Counted from the first letter of the stretch, positions 26,761 to 36,448 are shown. The stretch is 64,000 bases of DNA from Xenorhabdus cabanillasii (GCF_003386665.1 NZ_QTUB01000001.1:1302001-1366000), one strand, 5' to 3'. The notes: generated by a model not told the origin, from the sequence alone. Program-made: numbers and translations.

Positions 26761-26799
26761 TGATTCTTATTTTTAAGTTTTAAATATAAAAATGAATCA
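26761..26799. promoter_or_regulatory. Inverted repeat TGATTC-N27-GAATCA, probable PaaX operator in the paaA-paaZ spacer
   Basis: TGATTC at 26761-26766 and GAATCA at 26794-26799 form an exact inverted pair with a 27-base spacer, just upstream of paaA. This is the form I remember for PaaX sites in enteric bacteria. A further TGATTC lies at 27044-27049 just before paaZ without an obvious partner. The 328-base spacer between paaA and paaZ is otherwise AT-rich and must carry both divergent promoters. Confidence 0.55.
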
Positions 26800-27074
26800 T
26801 TAAATGCAACTGTAAATCTACAAACCGGTAACAAAAATATCAAACGGTTTGTCTGTATATTTGTCGAGCGCATCACAATATTTACTTTTTATTTTTAAAA
26901 AAAGCCGTGATTAATTTTTATTATCAGGGAAATGTAAGGATATTGACATACGTTGCCCCTGAAATGTTCTAATTTTGTTAATTTACCAGATGGTCTTTTT
27001 CATGGATTATGTGATACATAAATGTTGTAGATGTAGTTAATGATGATTCATTAATACAATCGGTGGAGAAAAAA

Positions 27075-29138
27075 ATGCAACAGTTAACCAGTTATATATG
27101 TGGTGCCTGGGTTTATGGGAAAGGTAATGCCAGAACTATTCACCATGCAGTAAATGGTAAGGCCTTGTATCAGGTATGTTCAGATGGGCTGCCACTGGCT
27201 GATAGTCTAAGTTATGCCCGAAAAAAAGGAGGCAAAGCTCTCGCGGCTATGACATTTCAGCAGCGGGCTCAGATGATGAAAGCCGTTGCAAAGCATCTGC
27301 TTGCTAACAAAGAAGCCTTATATGTTATTTCAGCAGAAACCGGCGCGACCCGTTCGGATGGCTGGATCGATATTGAAGGAGGCATCGCAACATTATTTTC
27401 CTATGCGGGTCTGGCAGGACGTGAGTTACCGGATGATATTCTGTGGCCGGAAGATGAGATGATCCCACTTTCGAAACAGTCCCAGTTTGTCGCTCGTCAT
27501 GTTCTGACCTCTCGTCCCGGCGTTGCGCTACATATCAATGCGTTTAACTTCCCTTGCTGGGGAATGTTGGAAAAGCTGGCTCCGACCTGGATGGCGGGTA
27601 TGCCGGCCATCATTAAACCTGCGACAGCGTCAGCACAATTGACACAGGCGATGGTGAAATTGATCCTCGACAGTGGCTTAGTGCCGGAAGGTGCATTGCA
27701 ACTGATATGCGGTGGAATTGGTGATCTGTTTGATCATCTTGATTATCAGGATGCGGTCACTTTTACCGGTTCAGCCCAGACTGGACAGAAGCTGAGAGCT
27801 CATCCACGGCTGATTGAAAAATCCATTTCATTCACGATGGAAGCAGATTCTCTTAATTGCTGCATTCTGGGGGAAGATGTCACGCCGGAAATGCCCGAAT
27901 TTGGTGTGTTCATTAAGGAAGTTGTCCGTGAGATGACGGTAAAAGCAGGGCAAAAATGTACGGCTATCCGGCGTATTATTGTGCCGGTCAGTCAACTTGA
28001 GGTGGTTAGACAAGCGCTGCTTAAACGTCTGTCTGGTGTAGTGGTAGGTGATCCTGCTTTACCGGATGTACGTATGGGGGCATTAATCAACCTTGAACAA
28101 CGGGGTGAAGTCCAATCGAAGGTTGATGAGTTGTTACACAGTGGCTGTGAATTATTGTGTGGTGGTGCGTTGGATAAGTTAGTGTTGGCAAATAATACCC
28201 ACAGTGATGGGGCATTCTACCCGCCAACTTTGCTTTATTGTGCAGATCCGATCACCAATCAGGTCGTGCATGAAACGGAAGCCTTTGGACCGGTTTCCAC
28301 TTTGATGGCTTATCACGACACGCAACAGGCGATTGCTCTGGCCTTGATGGGGCAGGGAAGTCTGGTGGGTTCATTGGTCACGGCAGATGAGCAAATTGCG
28401 ATGCAGGTTATCCGGGCAACAGCTTGTGCTCATGGCCGTATGTTGATTCTGGATGAGGCGGCATCTGCGGAGTCCACAGGGCACGGTTCTCCGCTACCTA
28501 TGCTGGTACATGGTGGGCCGGGACGTGCTGGTGGTGGCGAAGAGCTGGGTGGATTGCGTGCGGTAAAACACTATATGCAGCGCACTGCAATTCAGGCCAG
28601 CCCAAGTATGCTGGCGGCAATTGGTCGTGAGTGGGTGCGCGGTGCGAAAGTGAAGGAAGATCCTGTTCATCCGTTCCGTAAGTATTTTGAACAAATTGAG
28701 ATTGGGGAGAGTTTGCTGACTGCTCGCCGGACGGTAACGGAAGCAGATATCGTTAATTTCGCCTGTCTGAGCGGTGATCATTTTTATGCTCATATGGATA
28801 AAATTGGTGCGGCTGAATCCCTGTTTGGTGAGCGAGTAGCGCATGGTTACTTTGTTGTATCGGCTGCTGCCGGGCTGTTCGTTGATGCACCGGTCGGGCC
28901 GGTATTGGCGAACTACGGTATGGAAAACCTGCGGTTTATTGAGCCGGTGAAGATTGGCGATACGATTCAGGTTCGGTTGACCTGCAAGAAGAAGATCAAG
29001 AAAGTTCAGAAGACCCCGGATGACAAGCCACAAGGTGTTGTCATTTGGGATGTACAGGTTTTGAATCAGGAGCAGCAGCCTGTCGCCCTTTACAGCATCC
29101 TCACACTGGTGGAACGGCAACAGAGGGATTATGTTTAA
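27075..29138 (+). CDS. paaZ: Bifunctional oxepin-CoA hydrolase / 3-oxo-5,6-dehydrosuberyl-CoA semialdehyde dehydrogenase
   Basis: PaaZ opens oxepin-CoA and oxidises the resulting semialdehyde. The N-terminal aldehyde dehydrogenase domain has [20 protein letters not shown] and [10 protein letters not shown], with the catalytic glutamate in FTMEADSLN and the catalytic cysteine in [10 protein letters not shown] (about 295-304). The C-terminal MaoC-like hydratase domain has the D/H pair in [12 protein letters not shown] (about 567-578). The ATG at 27075 is chosen because GGTGGAG directly precedes it and the product then starts [10 protein letters not shown] like E. coli PaaZ; an in-frame GTG at 27063 lies inside that ribosome binding site. 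It is 687 residues long and divergent from the paaA operon. Confidence 0.95.
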   Translation: MQQLTSYICGAWVYGKGNARTIHHAVNGKALYQVCSDGLPLADSLSYARKKGGKALAAMTFQQRAQMMKAVAKHLLANKEALYVISAETGATRSDGWIDIEGGIATLFSYAGLAGRELPDDILWPEDEMIPLSKQSQFVARHVLTSRPGVALHINAFNFPCWGMLEKLAPTWMAGMPAIIKPATASAQLTQAMVKLILDSGLVPEGALQLICGGIGDLFDHLDYQDAVTFTGSAQTGQKLRAHPRLIEKSISFTMEADSLNCCILGEDVTPEMPEFGVFIKEVVREMTVKAGQKCTAIRRIIVPVSQLEVVRQALLKRLSGVVVGDPALPDVRMGALINLEQRGEVQSKVDELLHSGCELLCGGALDKLVLANNTHSDGAFYPPTLLYCADPITNQVVHETEAFGPVSTLMAYHDTQQAIALALMGQGSLVGSLVTADEQIAMQVIRATACAHGRMLILDEAASAESTGHGSPLPMLVHGGPGRAGGGEELGGLRAVKHYMQRTAIQASPSMLAAIGREWVRGAKVKEDPVHPFRKYFEQIEIGESLLTARRTVTEADIVNFACLSGDHFYAHMDKIGAAESLFGERVAHGYFVVSAAAGLFVDAPVGPVLANYGMENLRFIEPVKIGDTIQVRLTCKKKIKKVQKTPDDKPQGVVIWDVQVLNQEQQPVALYSILTLVERQQRDYV

Positions 29139-29238
29139 CCCGTAACCCGTAACTCGTTAATATGCTCTGAATAAGAGAGATAAAGTGCCTGGGGAACGAT
29201 ATTAATAAAACAAAGTGTTGAATTCCTCAGGCCAGTTT

Positions 29239-29827
29239 TTACATTCTGAATTCGGGTTGGTCATTATTGTCGGAGAGCGAAAGTTGCAGCTTTTTGAATT
29301 TTCGACATGTATCAATGTAACCATCTGGCAGAGAATCGTAGTTATTACGTAATGGTAAAATATTTCGGGTATAAGCAGGAATATTGGCAACTTCAATCTT
29401 AATGCGTTGTTTAGGTAAATCTTTTCTATCGGGGGAAGTAATCACAGCAATCTGCCACTTGCTGATTTTAAGTTCAGAATATTCAGGCTGCTGTTTCAGT
29501 GTTTCTGGTTCTTTTACTGTTACTTCTAAGCCATATCGTGTTCCAATGTAATCTTCAATACACTGCTTCATATCTGTTAATTGGTTGGATGAGAAATTGT
29601 TTCCGCCAGCGAAGTCTAAGTCCTCACTAAAACGGTTGCCCCCGTAACATAGGCGTAAAGACGTTCCTCCCTGAAAAACAAGGTCATCAAGTAACCCACT
29701 TTGCTCAAGACAAAATAGGATCATAATGGAGAAGTTCTTTTTCAATAACGGGTCGCATATGTGTCATTTGGCCATTTTGCAAAATGCGGTCGACCAGTTG
29801 TGAGAAATCTGCACGATTAATCTTCAT
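29239..29827 (-). pseudogene. Frameshifted and truncated AbiEii/AbiGii-type nucleotidyltransferase toxin
   Basis: The first 40 codons from the ATG at 29827 (MKINRADFSQLVDRILQNGQ ... EKELLHYD) are in one frame. The rest (ILFCLEQSGLLDDLVFQGGT to EFRM) is in another, with the slip around 29720-29735. The nucleotidyltransferase core FQGGTSLRLCYGGNRFSEDLDFAG is intact (GG-S and D-x-D pattern). The joined product would be about 200 residues, shorter than the 260-300 usual for the family, so the C terminus also seems lost. AbiEii toxins transfer nucleotides and arrest growth, and pair with AbiEi antitoxins; here both genes are broken. Confidence 0.8.
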
Positions 29828-29830
29828 AGA

Positions 29831-30040
29831 TTATCCCCTCTCAACTAAATGCGTATTCCTACCCACTCGTTTTAGGTCACGGTAGGCGGCTTGTTTTGCT
29901 ACGTAGATGCCTTTATAAGCACGTGATAATACACCATGCTTGACGAGACGATGCAGGCCGGCTTCAAAGGCACGTTTGCTGTCCTCTGAAAAAATTTTGG
30001 CAAGATCTTTAGTGGTGAAGACATAGCGGCCTCCTGAATT
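29831..30040 (-). pseudogene. AbiEi-type antitoxin remnant
   Basis: An open frame with no start codon (TAG at 30041-30043) reads GGRYVFTTKDLAKIFSEDSK then RAFEAGLHRLVKHGVLSRAY and GIYVAKQAAYRDLKR to VERG. This is the winged-helix N-terminal domain of AbiEi-type antitoxins, which binds the promoter. Both the start and the C-terminal interaction domain are missing. It ends four bases before the toxin start, the typical operon layout. It is too short and interrupted to be reported as an intact gene. Confidence 0.65.
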
Positions 30041-30086
30041 CTATGGGAAGATTGAATGAGGATCTATTCATACAAGCAAGATTCTT

Positions 30087-31148
30087 TTATGTGAATCTTC
30101 CTCTTCTATTAAGAATTCTTGTTCTTAACACCTGAGTTTTTTTGTTTTTAATCGCTTTGTCCCGTTGCGCTTTGACTACCTCATTTATGTTTATAGTAAC
30201 CTGGGTCATTTGCAGATTTTTTTCCATGAAATTTTGATTTTCAAAAGCCCGATTTTCAGAGAAAGTAATCGGATAGTAATTATTCCCGGCATTAAGATAA
30301 GTTGAGCCAGATGGATGATGATAGGCGTGAATATTATGTAATGTAGCTGGATGGTAATCGTGGACACTTTCTGCAACATAATCGGTGATGAATCTGAGGC
30401 CGCTAATAGGAGAGGTGGAACGATTTATTTCAGTGTCTAACCATTCTAAGGCCAGCTTACTGGCTTTCCTTAAGAATGCGGTCACGAAACTTTGTACAAT
30501 ATAGACATTTTCTTGCAAATCTGGGTATATCGTCATACCTGCTTCAAGGTTTATCAGGAAGTTAAACCCTGCATCGTCTCCTTGGGTGATGAATGTGTTA
30601 AAGGCGGCATTAATTGCAGGGAAGTGATTATGGGTGAATAGCTGTTCTTCATCGGTATCATAGGATTCATCAAGATCAGTATAATGCGGTACGATGAGGT
30701 CAGGGTGTGAGTTAGTGATATTTTTATTGAGAAATCTTGCTCTGTAATCCCCTTTTATTGATGATTTTGCCTGTTTCCTGCTAAGACTTTGGCTGATAGA
30801 GAGTCTGTTTTTATTCTGATATAAAAATTGTAACCAATTTTCCAATAATATTTTTGATATGCCTTTTTCTATTAATATATTTTTATGGGGATTCTGAAGT
30901 GATTTTTTTATGTTGTCATTGACAAGTAATTTATGAGTGGAACTCATATGTTTTTTGACTTTCAATGTATTTTCAAAAAATTGTTTTATTCCTCTTTCTC
31001 TTTCCAATCCTAAAGTTGTTGTTAATGAGTTAATAGAAACATAAATATTTTCATTATTAATGTTCTCTCGTCCTGGAGTGACTGATTCATTAATGTATTT
31101 GCGTATTTCATTGCACATTCCATATAAAAATATAATATTTTTAGGCAT
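30087..31148 (-). CDS. Hypothetical protein, 353 residues, family not recognised
   Basis: I do not recognise this protein. It is AT-rich and rich in Asn, Lys, Ser and Ile, and mostly hydrophilic. Visible features are an N-terminal MPKNIIFLYGMCNEIRKY without a convincing signal peptide, an acidic DLDESYDTDEEQ patch (about 169-180), a histidine/tyrosine-rich segment (VHDYHPATLHNIHAYHHPSG, about 262-281) and a very basic C terminus (KAIKNKKTQVLRTRILNRRGRFT). The soluble middle (FPAINAAFNTFITQGDDAGF) looks folded. The gene stands alone between the decayed AbiE pair and the yhfS end. Its composition is unlike that of the neighbouring metabolic genes, so transfer is likely. It could be a secreted effector or a defence or toxin component; nothing in the sequence decides. 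Confidence 0.6.
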   Translation of the reverse strand: MPKNIIFLYGMCNEIRKYINESVTPGRENINNENIYVSINSLTTTLGLERERGIKQFFENTLKVKKHMSSTHKLLVNDNIKKSLQNPHKNILIEKGISKILLENWLQFLYQNKNRLSISQSLSRKQAKSSIKGDYRARFLNKNITNSHPDLIVPHYTDLDESYDTDEEQLFTHNHFPAINAAFNTFITQGDDAGFNFLINLEAGMTIYPDLQENVYIVQSFVTAFLRKASKLALEWLDTEINRSTSPISGLRFITDYVAESVHDYHPATLHNIHAYHHPSGSTYLNAGNNYYPITFSENRAFENQNFMEKNLQMTQVTININEVVKAQRDKAIKNKKTQVLRTRILNRRGRFT

Positions 31149-31222
31149 GACGACGCCTCCGATATTTAATTAGGAAATATAATACAAATCACTGAGGGGG
31201 AATTATTTGTTGCTTTTTCTAT

Positions 31223-32341
31223 TTAAAGATATTTCCCGGATATATTCAACCGACAGCTTGCCTGCAAGATACGAATAATTGTTTCGGCTCCGCTGCGATT
31301 AGGGTTGATACGGATCATGCGTTTCTCCAGGGTGGGATCCACCTGACGAAATGTGCCGGAAATTCGGTAAAACAGTGGGGGAATTTCAAATTTCGATTCG
31401 GCACCGACGGGATAAGGTAATGCACCCAATGTGTGTGCGGTGGCCAGCACTGCATCCGCAATAGGTTCGTAAAATTCCACTAAGACGACTTTTGACTGAG
31501 CATTGGCGATAAATGCCCGCTTCACTTGTGGTATTTCACCCAGATTCAGCCTTGTCACCAGAGATTCATTCACTTCAGACTGTACTGCGTGTATGACCGG
31601 GGCGAATACCAACCCACGTAATGCTTCCATCGCCTGATAACCCTGAATCTGGCAGCCACCGGAGTACATGCCGTGGCGTAGTTTATCAATCACAGCCTGT
31701 TGGCCGACAACCATGCCTACGCCTTGTGGCCCCAGTAATTTGAAGCAAGAAAAGGCAGAAAGTGTTGCGCCGTATTCACAACCAATATGTGGCACTTTCA
31801 TTGCGGCATAATTGTCATCTACCAATGAGGGAATGTGATATTGATTTAAGGTGGAGATGATATTTTGCAGGGCATAGCAATCATCGATTTTTTGCCGTGT
31901 ATGCTGGATCAGGCAGGCTGATGGCTGATATTGCTTAATGCTGGTCTTTAGTTGGTTTGTACAGTTGAAATCGGCATATACAACATTAAGACCCATTTGT
32001 TCAATTGATGTTTTTGTTGTGGGATAAACGGGTGCATCATGTACCAGTAATGTCTGATGAGGACGAAGCAGTGCCGCCAGCCCGGCACGTAAAGCGCCGG
32101 TTCCTGCACCATTGACAAAGGCTGCTGCTTCAGCCCCGAAGTACTCGGCGATTACCGTTTCAATACGCTGAGTCATCCGGGGTTGATGGAGATCCGGGAC
32201 TAAGCCCAGATCCCCTTGTGAGAGAAAATCAGCTCCGGGAAAGTGACGACAGATAATATCCACCAGTTTAAATTGCTGCTGTTGGGCTTGTGTCATAGTC
32301 ATACTTTTCAGTGGATAGCTTTGCAATGGCGCTGTTTTCAT
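31223..32341 (-). CDS. yhfS: YhfS-like PLP-dependent aminotransferase-fold enzyme
   Basis: A 372-residue fold-type I PLP enzyme of the YhfS group, related to SelA and cystathionine gamma-synthase type enzymes. The glycine loop FVNGAGTGALRAGLAALL (about 76-93) and VDDNYAA (about 174) contact PLP; the Schiff-base lysine is in SAFSCFKLLGPQGVG (about 196). Reaction and substrate are unknown. It is the last gene of the yhfZYX-php-yhfUTS transcript, in the same order as E. coli, and lies 18 bases after yhfT. Confidence 0.82.
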   Translation of the reverse strand: MKTAPLQSYPLKSMTMTQAQQQQFKLVDIICRHFPGADFLSQGDLGLVPDLHQPRMTQRIETVIAEYFGAEAAAFVNGAGTGALRAGLAALLRPHQTLLVHDAPVYPTTKTSIEQMGLNVVYADFNCTNQLKTSIKQYQPSACLIQHTRQKIDDCYALQNIISTLNQYHIPSLVDDNYAAMKVPHIGCEYGATLSAFSCFKLLGPQGVGMVVGQQAVIDKLRHGMYSGGCQIQGYQAMEALRGLVFAPVIHAVQSEVNESLVTRLNLGEIPQVKRAFIANAQSKVVLVEFYEPIADAVLATAHTLGALPYPVGAESKFEIPPLFYRISGTFRQVDPTLEKRMIRINPNRSGAETIIRILQASCRLNISGKYL

Positions 32342-32350
32342 TCTCTCACT

Positions 32351-32378
32351 TTATTCCTGTTAATTTATTCCTGCTAAA
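32351..32378. repeat. 14-bp tandem duplication at the yhfT/yhfS junction
   Basis: TTATTCCTGTTAAT and TTATTCCTGCTAAA follow each other directly, spanning the yhfT stop and the short spacer before yhfS. Confidence 0.7.
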
Positions 32379-33757
32379 TAGAGCACGTTGGCAAGAATAC
32401 CTACCGCAATGGTTGCAATCGGGCCGATTGCCATTTCAACCAAAGGACGTTTGGAAGTCCGGTTGAGCAAGTAGATACCTGCTACGATCATAAAGCCCAT
32501 ACCCGGCAGAATGGCGTTGGAAGCAATCATACCACCAACCAACAGGGCGACTTCGAGCATTTTGGTGATCGCGGTACGAATGTGACCACTACAGGCTTTA
32601 ACTCCGGGGTATTTATCCAGCCAGATTGCAATTTTCGCCAGCAACTGGATCTCAATAAACATAGTGAAACCGCCTGCAATAAAGGCGAGCCAAGGGTTAT
32701 TGGTTGCCAGACCTGCCACAAAGACGAATTTCATTCCATTTGGACTGTAAACACCAGTGGCTATTGCCGTCGTACCGACCAGCGGAACAAACCCGATAGC
32801 ACGAGCCAGTGCTACCAGCAGGGCGTTGGTTTGCTCATCTTGTGCCATTAATTGCAGTGATACCGGGCCTTCTGCCAGCAGGCTGAAAGACATGGTAGCC
32901 GCACTTGCAGTCAGACCACCACAGAGGATGAGGAGCCATTTGTTTTTCTGAATACGTTCAATACGGGTCGAAAATAGTCCCACTAAGATTTCATTAGCAC
33001 CTTTTGGTGCTGCTGAGGTTTGGTTTGCTGATGGTGTATTATCTGCAAGATGTGCCGGACGTTCACGCATGGCAAAGTAGAACATTGCGATCATCGACAG
33101 CAGCAAAGCAGCCCCATTCGGATCGACACTGACAGGTTTTTCGATTAAGCCACCAAAACTGAGCGGGCCAGCGGCTTTGGTCGCCAGATAACCAATCAGA
33201 GCGGTTAACATCACTAACAACCCTTTGCGGTAGCCATATTGGTAGCCGACGACCATCGCAGGGAACAGGGCAAAACAGGCCACAATCGGATCGCCGACTT
33301 TTTTCAGGTCGTCAGTGAAATTAACCGGCAGCATGGCAAAGAGTTCCACCACTGAACGCAGCCCTGCCAGTAAGGCAATGGCGTACAGCGCGCCGATGAT
33401 ACCTGATGCGATAAACCCTCTGCGGCTGTTGGCACACCAGATACCAATCATATCCGTGCCGAGCAGCAGGCTGTGAACCAGTACGATTGGTGCTGTCAGC
33501 GAAAAGGGAATACCAAATCCCACAACCAGACCGATGCTTAAGGCAAAACTCGTCGCAGCGAGCGCTTTACGACTCATCCGCCCTTCAAGATATTCAGGAA
33601 GCAGTGGACGCAGACCATCATGGAAAACGGCGATACCACGGTTTGCCATCATGGCAGCAATCGCACCAATTGCAGCCAGTAATCCTGCTTTAAAGGGATC
33701 GACCTCCATCAATCCCATCAGGAAATCATGAAAATGTTGCATGATATGCTCCTTCAC
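32360..33757 (-). CDS. yhfT: YhfT inner-membrane transporter
   Basis: A 465-residue polytopic inner-membrane protein of the YhfT family, known from the yhf locus, with about ten to twelve hydrophobic segments (for example FALSIGLVVGFGIPFSLTAP and AIGFVPLVGTTAIATGV). It is probably the permease for the unknown substrate handled by YhfS, Php and YhfX. No signal peptide is seen. A hydrophilic loop at about residues 235-260 separates two halves. The start overlaps the yhfU stop by four bases. Confidence 0.82.
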   Translation of the reverse strand: MKEHIMQHFHDFLMGLMEVDPFKAGLLAAIGAIAAMMANRGIAVFHDGLRPLLPEYLEGRMSRKALAATSFALSIGLVVGFGIPFSLTAPIVLVHSLLLGTDMIGIWCANSRRGFIASGIIGALYAIALLAGLRSVVELFAMLPVNFTDDLKKVGDPIVACFALFPAMVVGYQYGYRKGLLVMLTALIGYLATKAAGPLSFGGLIEKPVSVDPNGAALLLSMIAMFYFAMRERPAHLADNTPSANQTSAAPKGANEILVGLFSTRIERIQKNKWLLILCGGLTASAATMSFSLLAEGPVSLQLMAQDEQTNALLVALARAIGFVPLVGTTAIATGVYSPNGMKFVFVAGLATNNPWLAFIAGGFTMFIEIQLLAKIAIWLDKYPGVKACSGHIRTAITKMLEVALLVGGMIASNAILPGMGFMIVAGIYLLNRTSKRPLVEMAIGPIATIAVGILANVLYLAGIN

Positions 33758-34116
33758 TGAGAAATGATCGTGTTAATGATCACTGGCAGAACAATATCGA
33801 TATCTTGCCCTGTAAAACCAAACGCTTTTTTACCTGCTTTCACATGAGCAATAATCTCATCGTCCGGTAAGATTTTTCCCGGCATGCCAATAGTGGCACA
33901 GAGATCTAAACCGATAAGTGCAATGGCGATTGCCAGTGCTCCACCTCCTCCGGTATTACAGGCACCAAAATAGTAATCGGCTTCGCCATTCTTAATCGCC
34001 ATAGATGCTTCGATATCATTCATGATGACAATTGAGGTCGCTTTATCTCCTGCCAGTTGCCGGATACATTCGGCTATTTTTTCTTTTTCTATTTGTCCAC
34101 CAACGACAAATTTCAT
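33754..34116 (-). CDS. yhfU: YhfU family (DUF2620) small protein
   Basis: A 120-residue soluble protein of the DUF2620/YhfU family. It has a strand-helix start (MKFVVGGQIEKEKIAECI), a conserved D-IEASMAI segment and a glycine-rich FGACNTGGGGALAIAIA (about 63-79), then FGFTGQDIDIV near the C terminus. Function is unknown; it co-occurs with yhfT and may be an accessory transport or binding component. In layout it recalls the SFCGS protein of the first locus. Its end overlaps yhfT by four bases and php lies 42 bases upstream. Confidence 0.8.
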   Translation of the reverse strand: MKFVVGGQIEKEKIAECIRQLAGDKATSIVIMNDIEASMAIKNGEADYYFGACNTGGGGALAIAIALIGLDLCATIGMPGKILPDDEIIAHVKAGKKAFGFTGQDIDIVLPVIINTIISQ

Positions 34117-34158
34117 GTTGTTATCCCTCTCTTTAAATTATCTTTTATAAGATATTGT

Positions 34159-35127
34159 TTATTTTTTGGAAAAAAGCTTATTGAAAAAGTGATGCCGGAA
34201 GAATTGTGCAGGGTTGTCACGTAACATTCGGTCTATCTGTGTTTGGGTAAAGCCGGCTGCCCGCAACATCGGAACGAATACAGTCAGTAAGTAATCGAAA
34301 CCAATTCCTCCGTTGCTTTTCAGATGAGAACGGCGGGTTATATCTTGGGAGAGCATTACTCTGTCGAGTAGCCCACGTTTGGCAACCGCCTGCAACATCG
34401 TAATGCGGCTGCTGTCAGGATAGTAATTGTTTTTACCAATGGTATCGAATTGTACCCATGCCCCTTCTTCGAGCAGGGGAATAATCGTGTCCAGATTGTC
34501 TTTCAGGTCACAATGACCAATCGCCACATGTTCAGGGGAAACACCAAACTCCCTGAGAAGTGCCAATTGTTCACGCCCCATAGTGCTTAAAGTTGTGTGA
34601 GTAGAAATAGGACACCCGGTTGCATGGTGAGCCAGGGCTGCCGCTGCAAATACTTTTCGCTCATCTGCGGTGATTTGCCCGAAACTGGAGCCGATTTCTG
34701 CAATGATGCTGGCTTTTAACTCCGTACCGTCAATACCTGTTTCAATGTCAGTGATCATATCTTCGGCAATGTCTTGTATGCTTAATTCGCTGAAATGGGC
34801 AGGGAAGAAAGGCTGTTTATAATAACCAGTCGAGGCGATGATGTTGACGTGGGTATCACGTACCAAATTCAGCAGAAAGGAGGCATTGCGCCCCATGTAG
34901 CGATTGGTGACTTCCACAATGTTGCGTAATCCTAGCGTATACAGGTGGCGAAGTTCATCAACAATTAGTTCGTATTGATCTAACCGGCAATCGAGGTTGC
35001 CTTTAGCTTCGGATAGATCAATATGCAAATGCTCATGCACATAGGTGTAGCCTGATGTATCAATCCTGGATGAGGAATACGGAGCGGAATGTGTGGGAGT
35101 ATTCCCAGTCTTTTTCTGGTATTCCAT
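34159..35127 (-). CDS. php: Phosphotriesterase homology protein
   Basis: A 322-residue binuclear metal hydrolase of the phosphotriesterase-like branch of the amidohydrolase superfamily. Metal ligands are visible as YVHEHLHIDLSE (HxH, about 29-40), IIAEIGSS (Glu as the bridging ligand, about 141), STHTTLS, IGHCDLKDN and LSQDITRRS (Asp about 257). E. coli Php has 292 residues and starts close to the GYT-HEH segment; here a 26-residue serine- and threonine-rich leader precedes it. The ATG at 35127 follows GGAATAGTT, and this same GGAATAGTTATG unit is duplicated about 30 bases upstream. Natural substrate unknown; E. coli Php has no paraoxonase activity as far as I recall. Confidence 0.85.
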   Translation of the reverse strand: MEYQKKTGNTPTHSAPYSSSRIDTSGYTYVHEHLHIDLSEAKGNLDCRLDQYELIVDELRHLYTLGLRNIVEVTNRYMGRNASFLLNLVRDTHVNIIASTGYYKQPFFPAHFSELSIQDIAEDMITDIETGIDGTELKASIIAEIGSSFGQITADERKVFAAAALAHHATGCPISTHTTLSTMGREQLALLREFGVSPEHVAIGHCDLKDNLDTIIPLLEEGAWVQFDTIGKNNYYPDSSRITMLQAVAKRGLLDRVMLSQDITRRSHLKSNGGIGFDYLLTVFVPMLRAAGFTQTQIDRMLRDNPAQFFRHHFFNKLFSKK

Positions 35128-35260
35128 AACTATTCCATAAATAAGACATAACTATTCCGTAAAAAAATAGTTACGCAGCATGATGCTGTAAATCGACTAT
35201 AGCGAAAATAACATTATTTAAGGGAGGAATAATATTAACTGTAATACCTCTATTGAGTGC

Positions 35261-36448
35261 TTATTGGGCATAACCATTGTTTTTCCAGTTACCCTGGCTG
35301 TCATAAATACCTTCCAGTTTGGGTTCTCCTGACTGAATACCTGAAATTAAGGCGACATCGCTGCGGGTCACGAAAACCTGAGCACGGAAACACATAATGA
35401 CTGGACTACCGATAGGATGGGTGCCTGCTAATGGCAGATGGTAATCTATACAAGGTTCACCTAACCGTAATATGCGTACTGTCTTATATGAACTATTGTG
35501 TTCTTGATTCTTGGCAGGAAAAACCAATGCATGTTTCATGTGGCTGCGTTTGTAATAGCCGCCACCATAACAATAACTGTTGCCATCGTAGTGATGGGAT
35601 ATCTCTGATACATAAACCATAGCGATATGTTCAGGCTCTCGGCCAATGGCATTGGCAGGTATTGTTCCGGTCAGAGCATGACCGGGTTCCAGGTGAGTTG
35701 CACCATATTTCGCTAACAGGGGAATGGTGCTACTGCTTGTTGCAGAAGGTGCATTGATTTGTGAAAGGGAAACACCGAGTTGTGCGAGTTTATTCCGCGC
35801 TCTGATAAGCGTCTGCAAATTGACGGTTGGCAAGGTTGTCTGATATTGCTCATTCCATGCCAAACAAGGAAAGTGGGTCAGGCCACATAGTTTAATACCC
35901 GGCATCTGCTTTAAAGCATCAACAGCAGTGTCGATCTCATCAAAGGGAATGCCTGCTTCTTGACAAGTAAAGGATATATCACGTTGAGTAAAGACTTTCA
36001 GCATGATGGGCTGAACGCATCCCAGTTTCTCAGCCGTATCCGAGATTGTCTGAGCTTTTTCTATCGAGAATACTGTGATTATCTCAGGATTACGCTTAAG
36101 CATAGTTTTTATCAGGTGAGTTGGCGTCTGTACCAGATGACCAATGTGACATAACGGTATGTCGTGTTGGCTCAGGCTATAGGCTTCTTTGAAATCTACG
36201 GCTACGACACCGGGATAACCGAGTTCAATCAGTTTCTTGGTCAACCAGGGATTACGACCAAACTGCTTGGTCATCAAATAGAGTTCAATGCCATATTGTT
36301 TTGCTGTTTGCAGTAAATGTCGGCCATTATTTAACACCTGGTCGACATCAATGATGTAAGTATCTGGTAAGATCACGCCTTGCTGCCAAAGACTTTTTGC
36401 TATCTCAATCAATTTAGGGTTCTGTTTTTTTAATGCATTAATAAACAT
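35261..36448 (-). CDS. yhfX: YhfX alanine racemase-like PLP protein
   Basis: A 395-residue fold-type III PLP protein of the YhfX group, related to alanine racemase and D-amino-acid metabolism enzymes. The TIM-barrel start YIIDVDQVLNNGRHLLQTAKQYGIELYLMTKQFG (about 30-63) carries the PLP lysine in MTKQFG. The C-terminal beta domain includes YCYGGGYYKRSH and HALVFPA. E. coli YhfX has 387 residues. In E. coli yhfW, a phosphopentomutase-like gene, sits between yhfX and php; here only a 133-base spacer is present, so yhfW is missing. Confidence 0.83.
   Translation of the reverse strand: MFINALKKQNPKLIEIAKSLWQQGVILPDTYIIDVDQVLNNGRHLLQTAKQYGIELYLMTKQFGRNPWLTKKLIELGYPGVVAVDFKEAYSLSQHDIPLCHIGHLVQTPTHLIKTMLKRNPEIITVFSIEKAQTISDTAEKLGCVQPIMLKVFTQRDISFTCQEAGIPFDEIDTAVDALKQMPGIKLCGLTHFPCLAWNEQYQTTLPTVNLQTLIRARNKLAQLGVSLSQINAPSATSSSTIPLLAKYGATHLEPGHALTGTIPANAIGREPEHIAMVYVSEISHHYDGNSYCYGGGYYKRSHMKHALVFPAKNQEHNSSYKTVRILRLGEPCIDYHLPLAGTHPIGSPVIMCFRAQVFVTRSDVALISGIQSGEPKLEGIYDSQGNWKNNGYAQ

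Noticed and set aside
27005..27030. CRP site before paaZ (ATTATGTGATACATAAATG)
   Set aside because: Only the left TGTGA half matches; the right half does not resemble TCACA.
27063..27074. GTG start for paaZ
   Set aside because: The GTG lies inside the probable ribosome binding site of the ATG at 27075, whose product begins like E. coli PaaZ.
28494..29120. 208-codon minus-strand frame opposite paaZ
   Set aside because: It covers the MaoC-domain part of paaZ; no family resemblance and no initiation signal.
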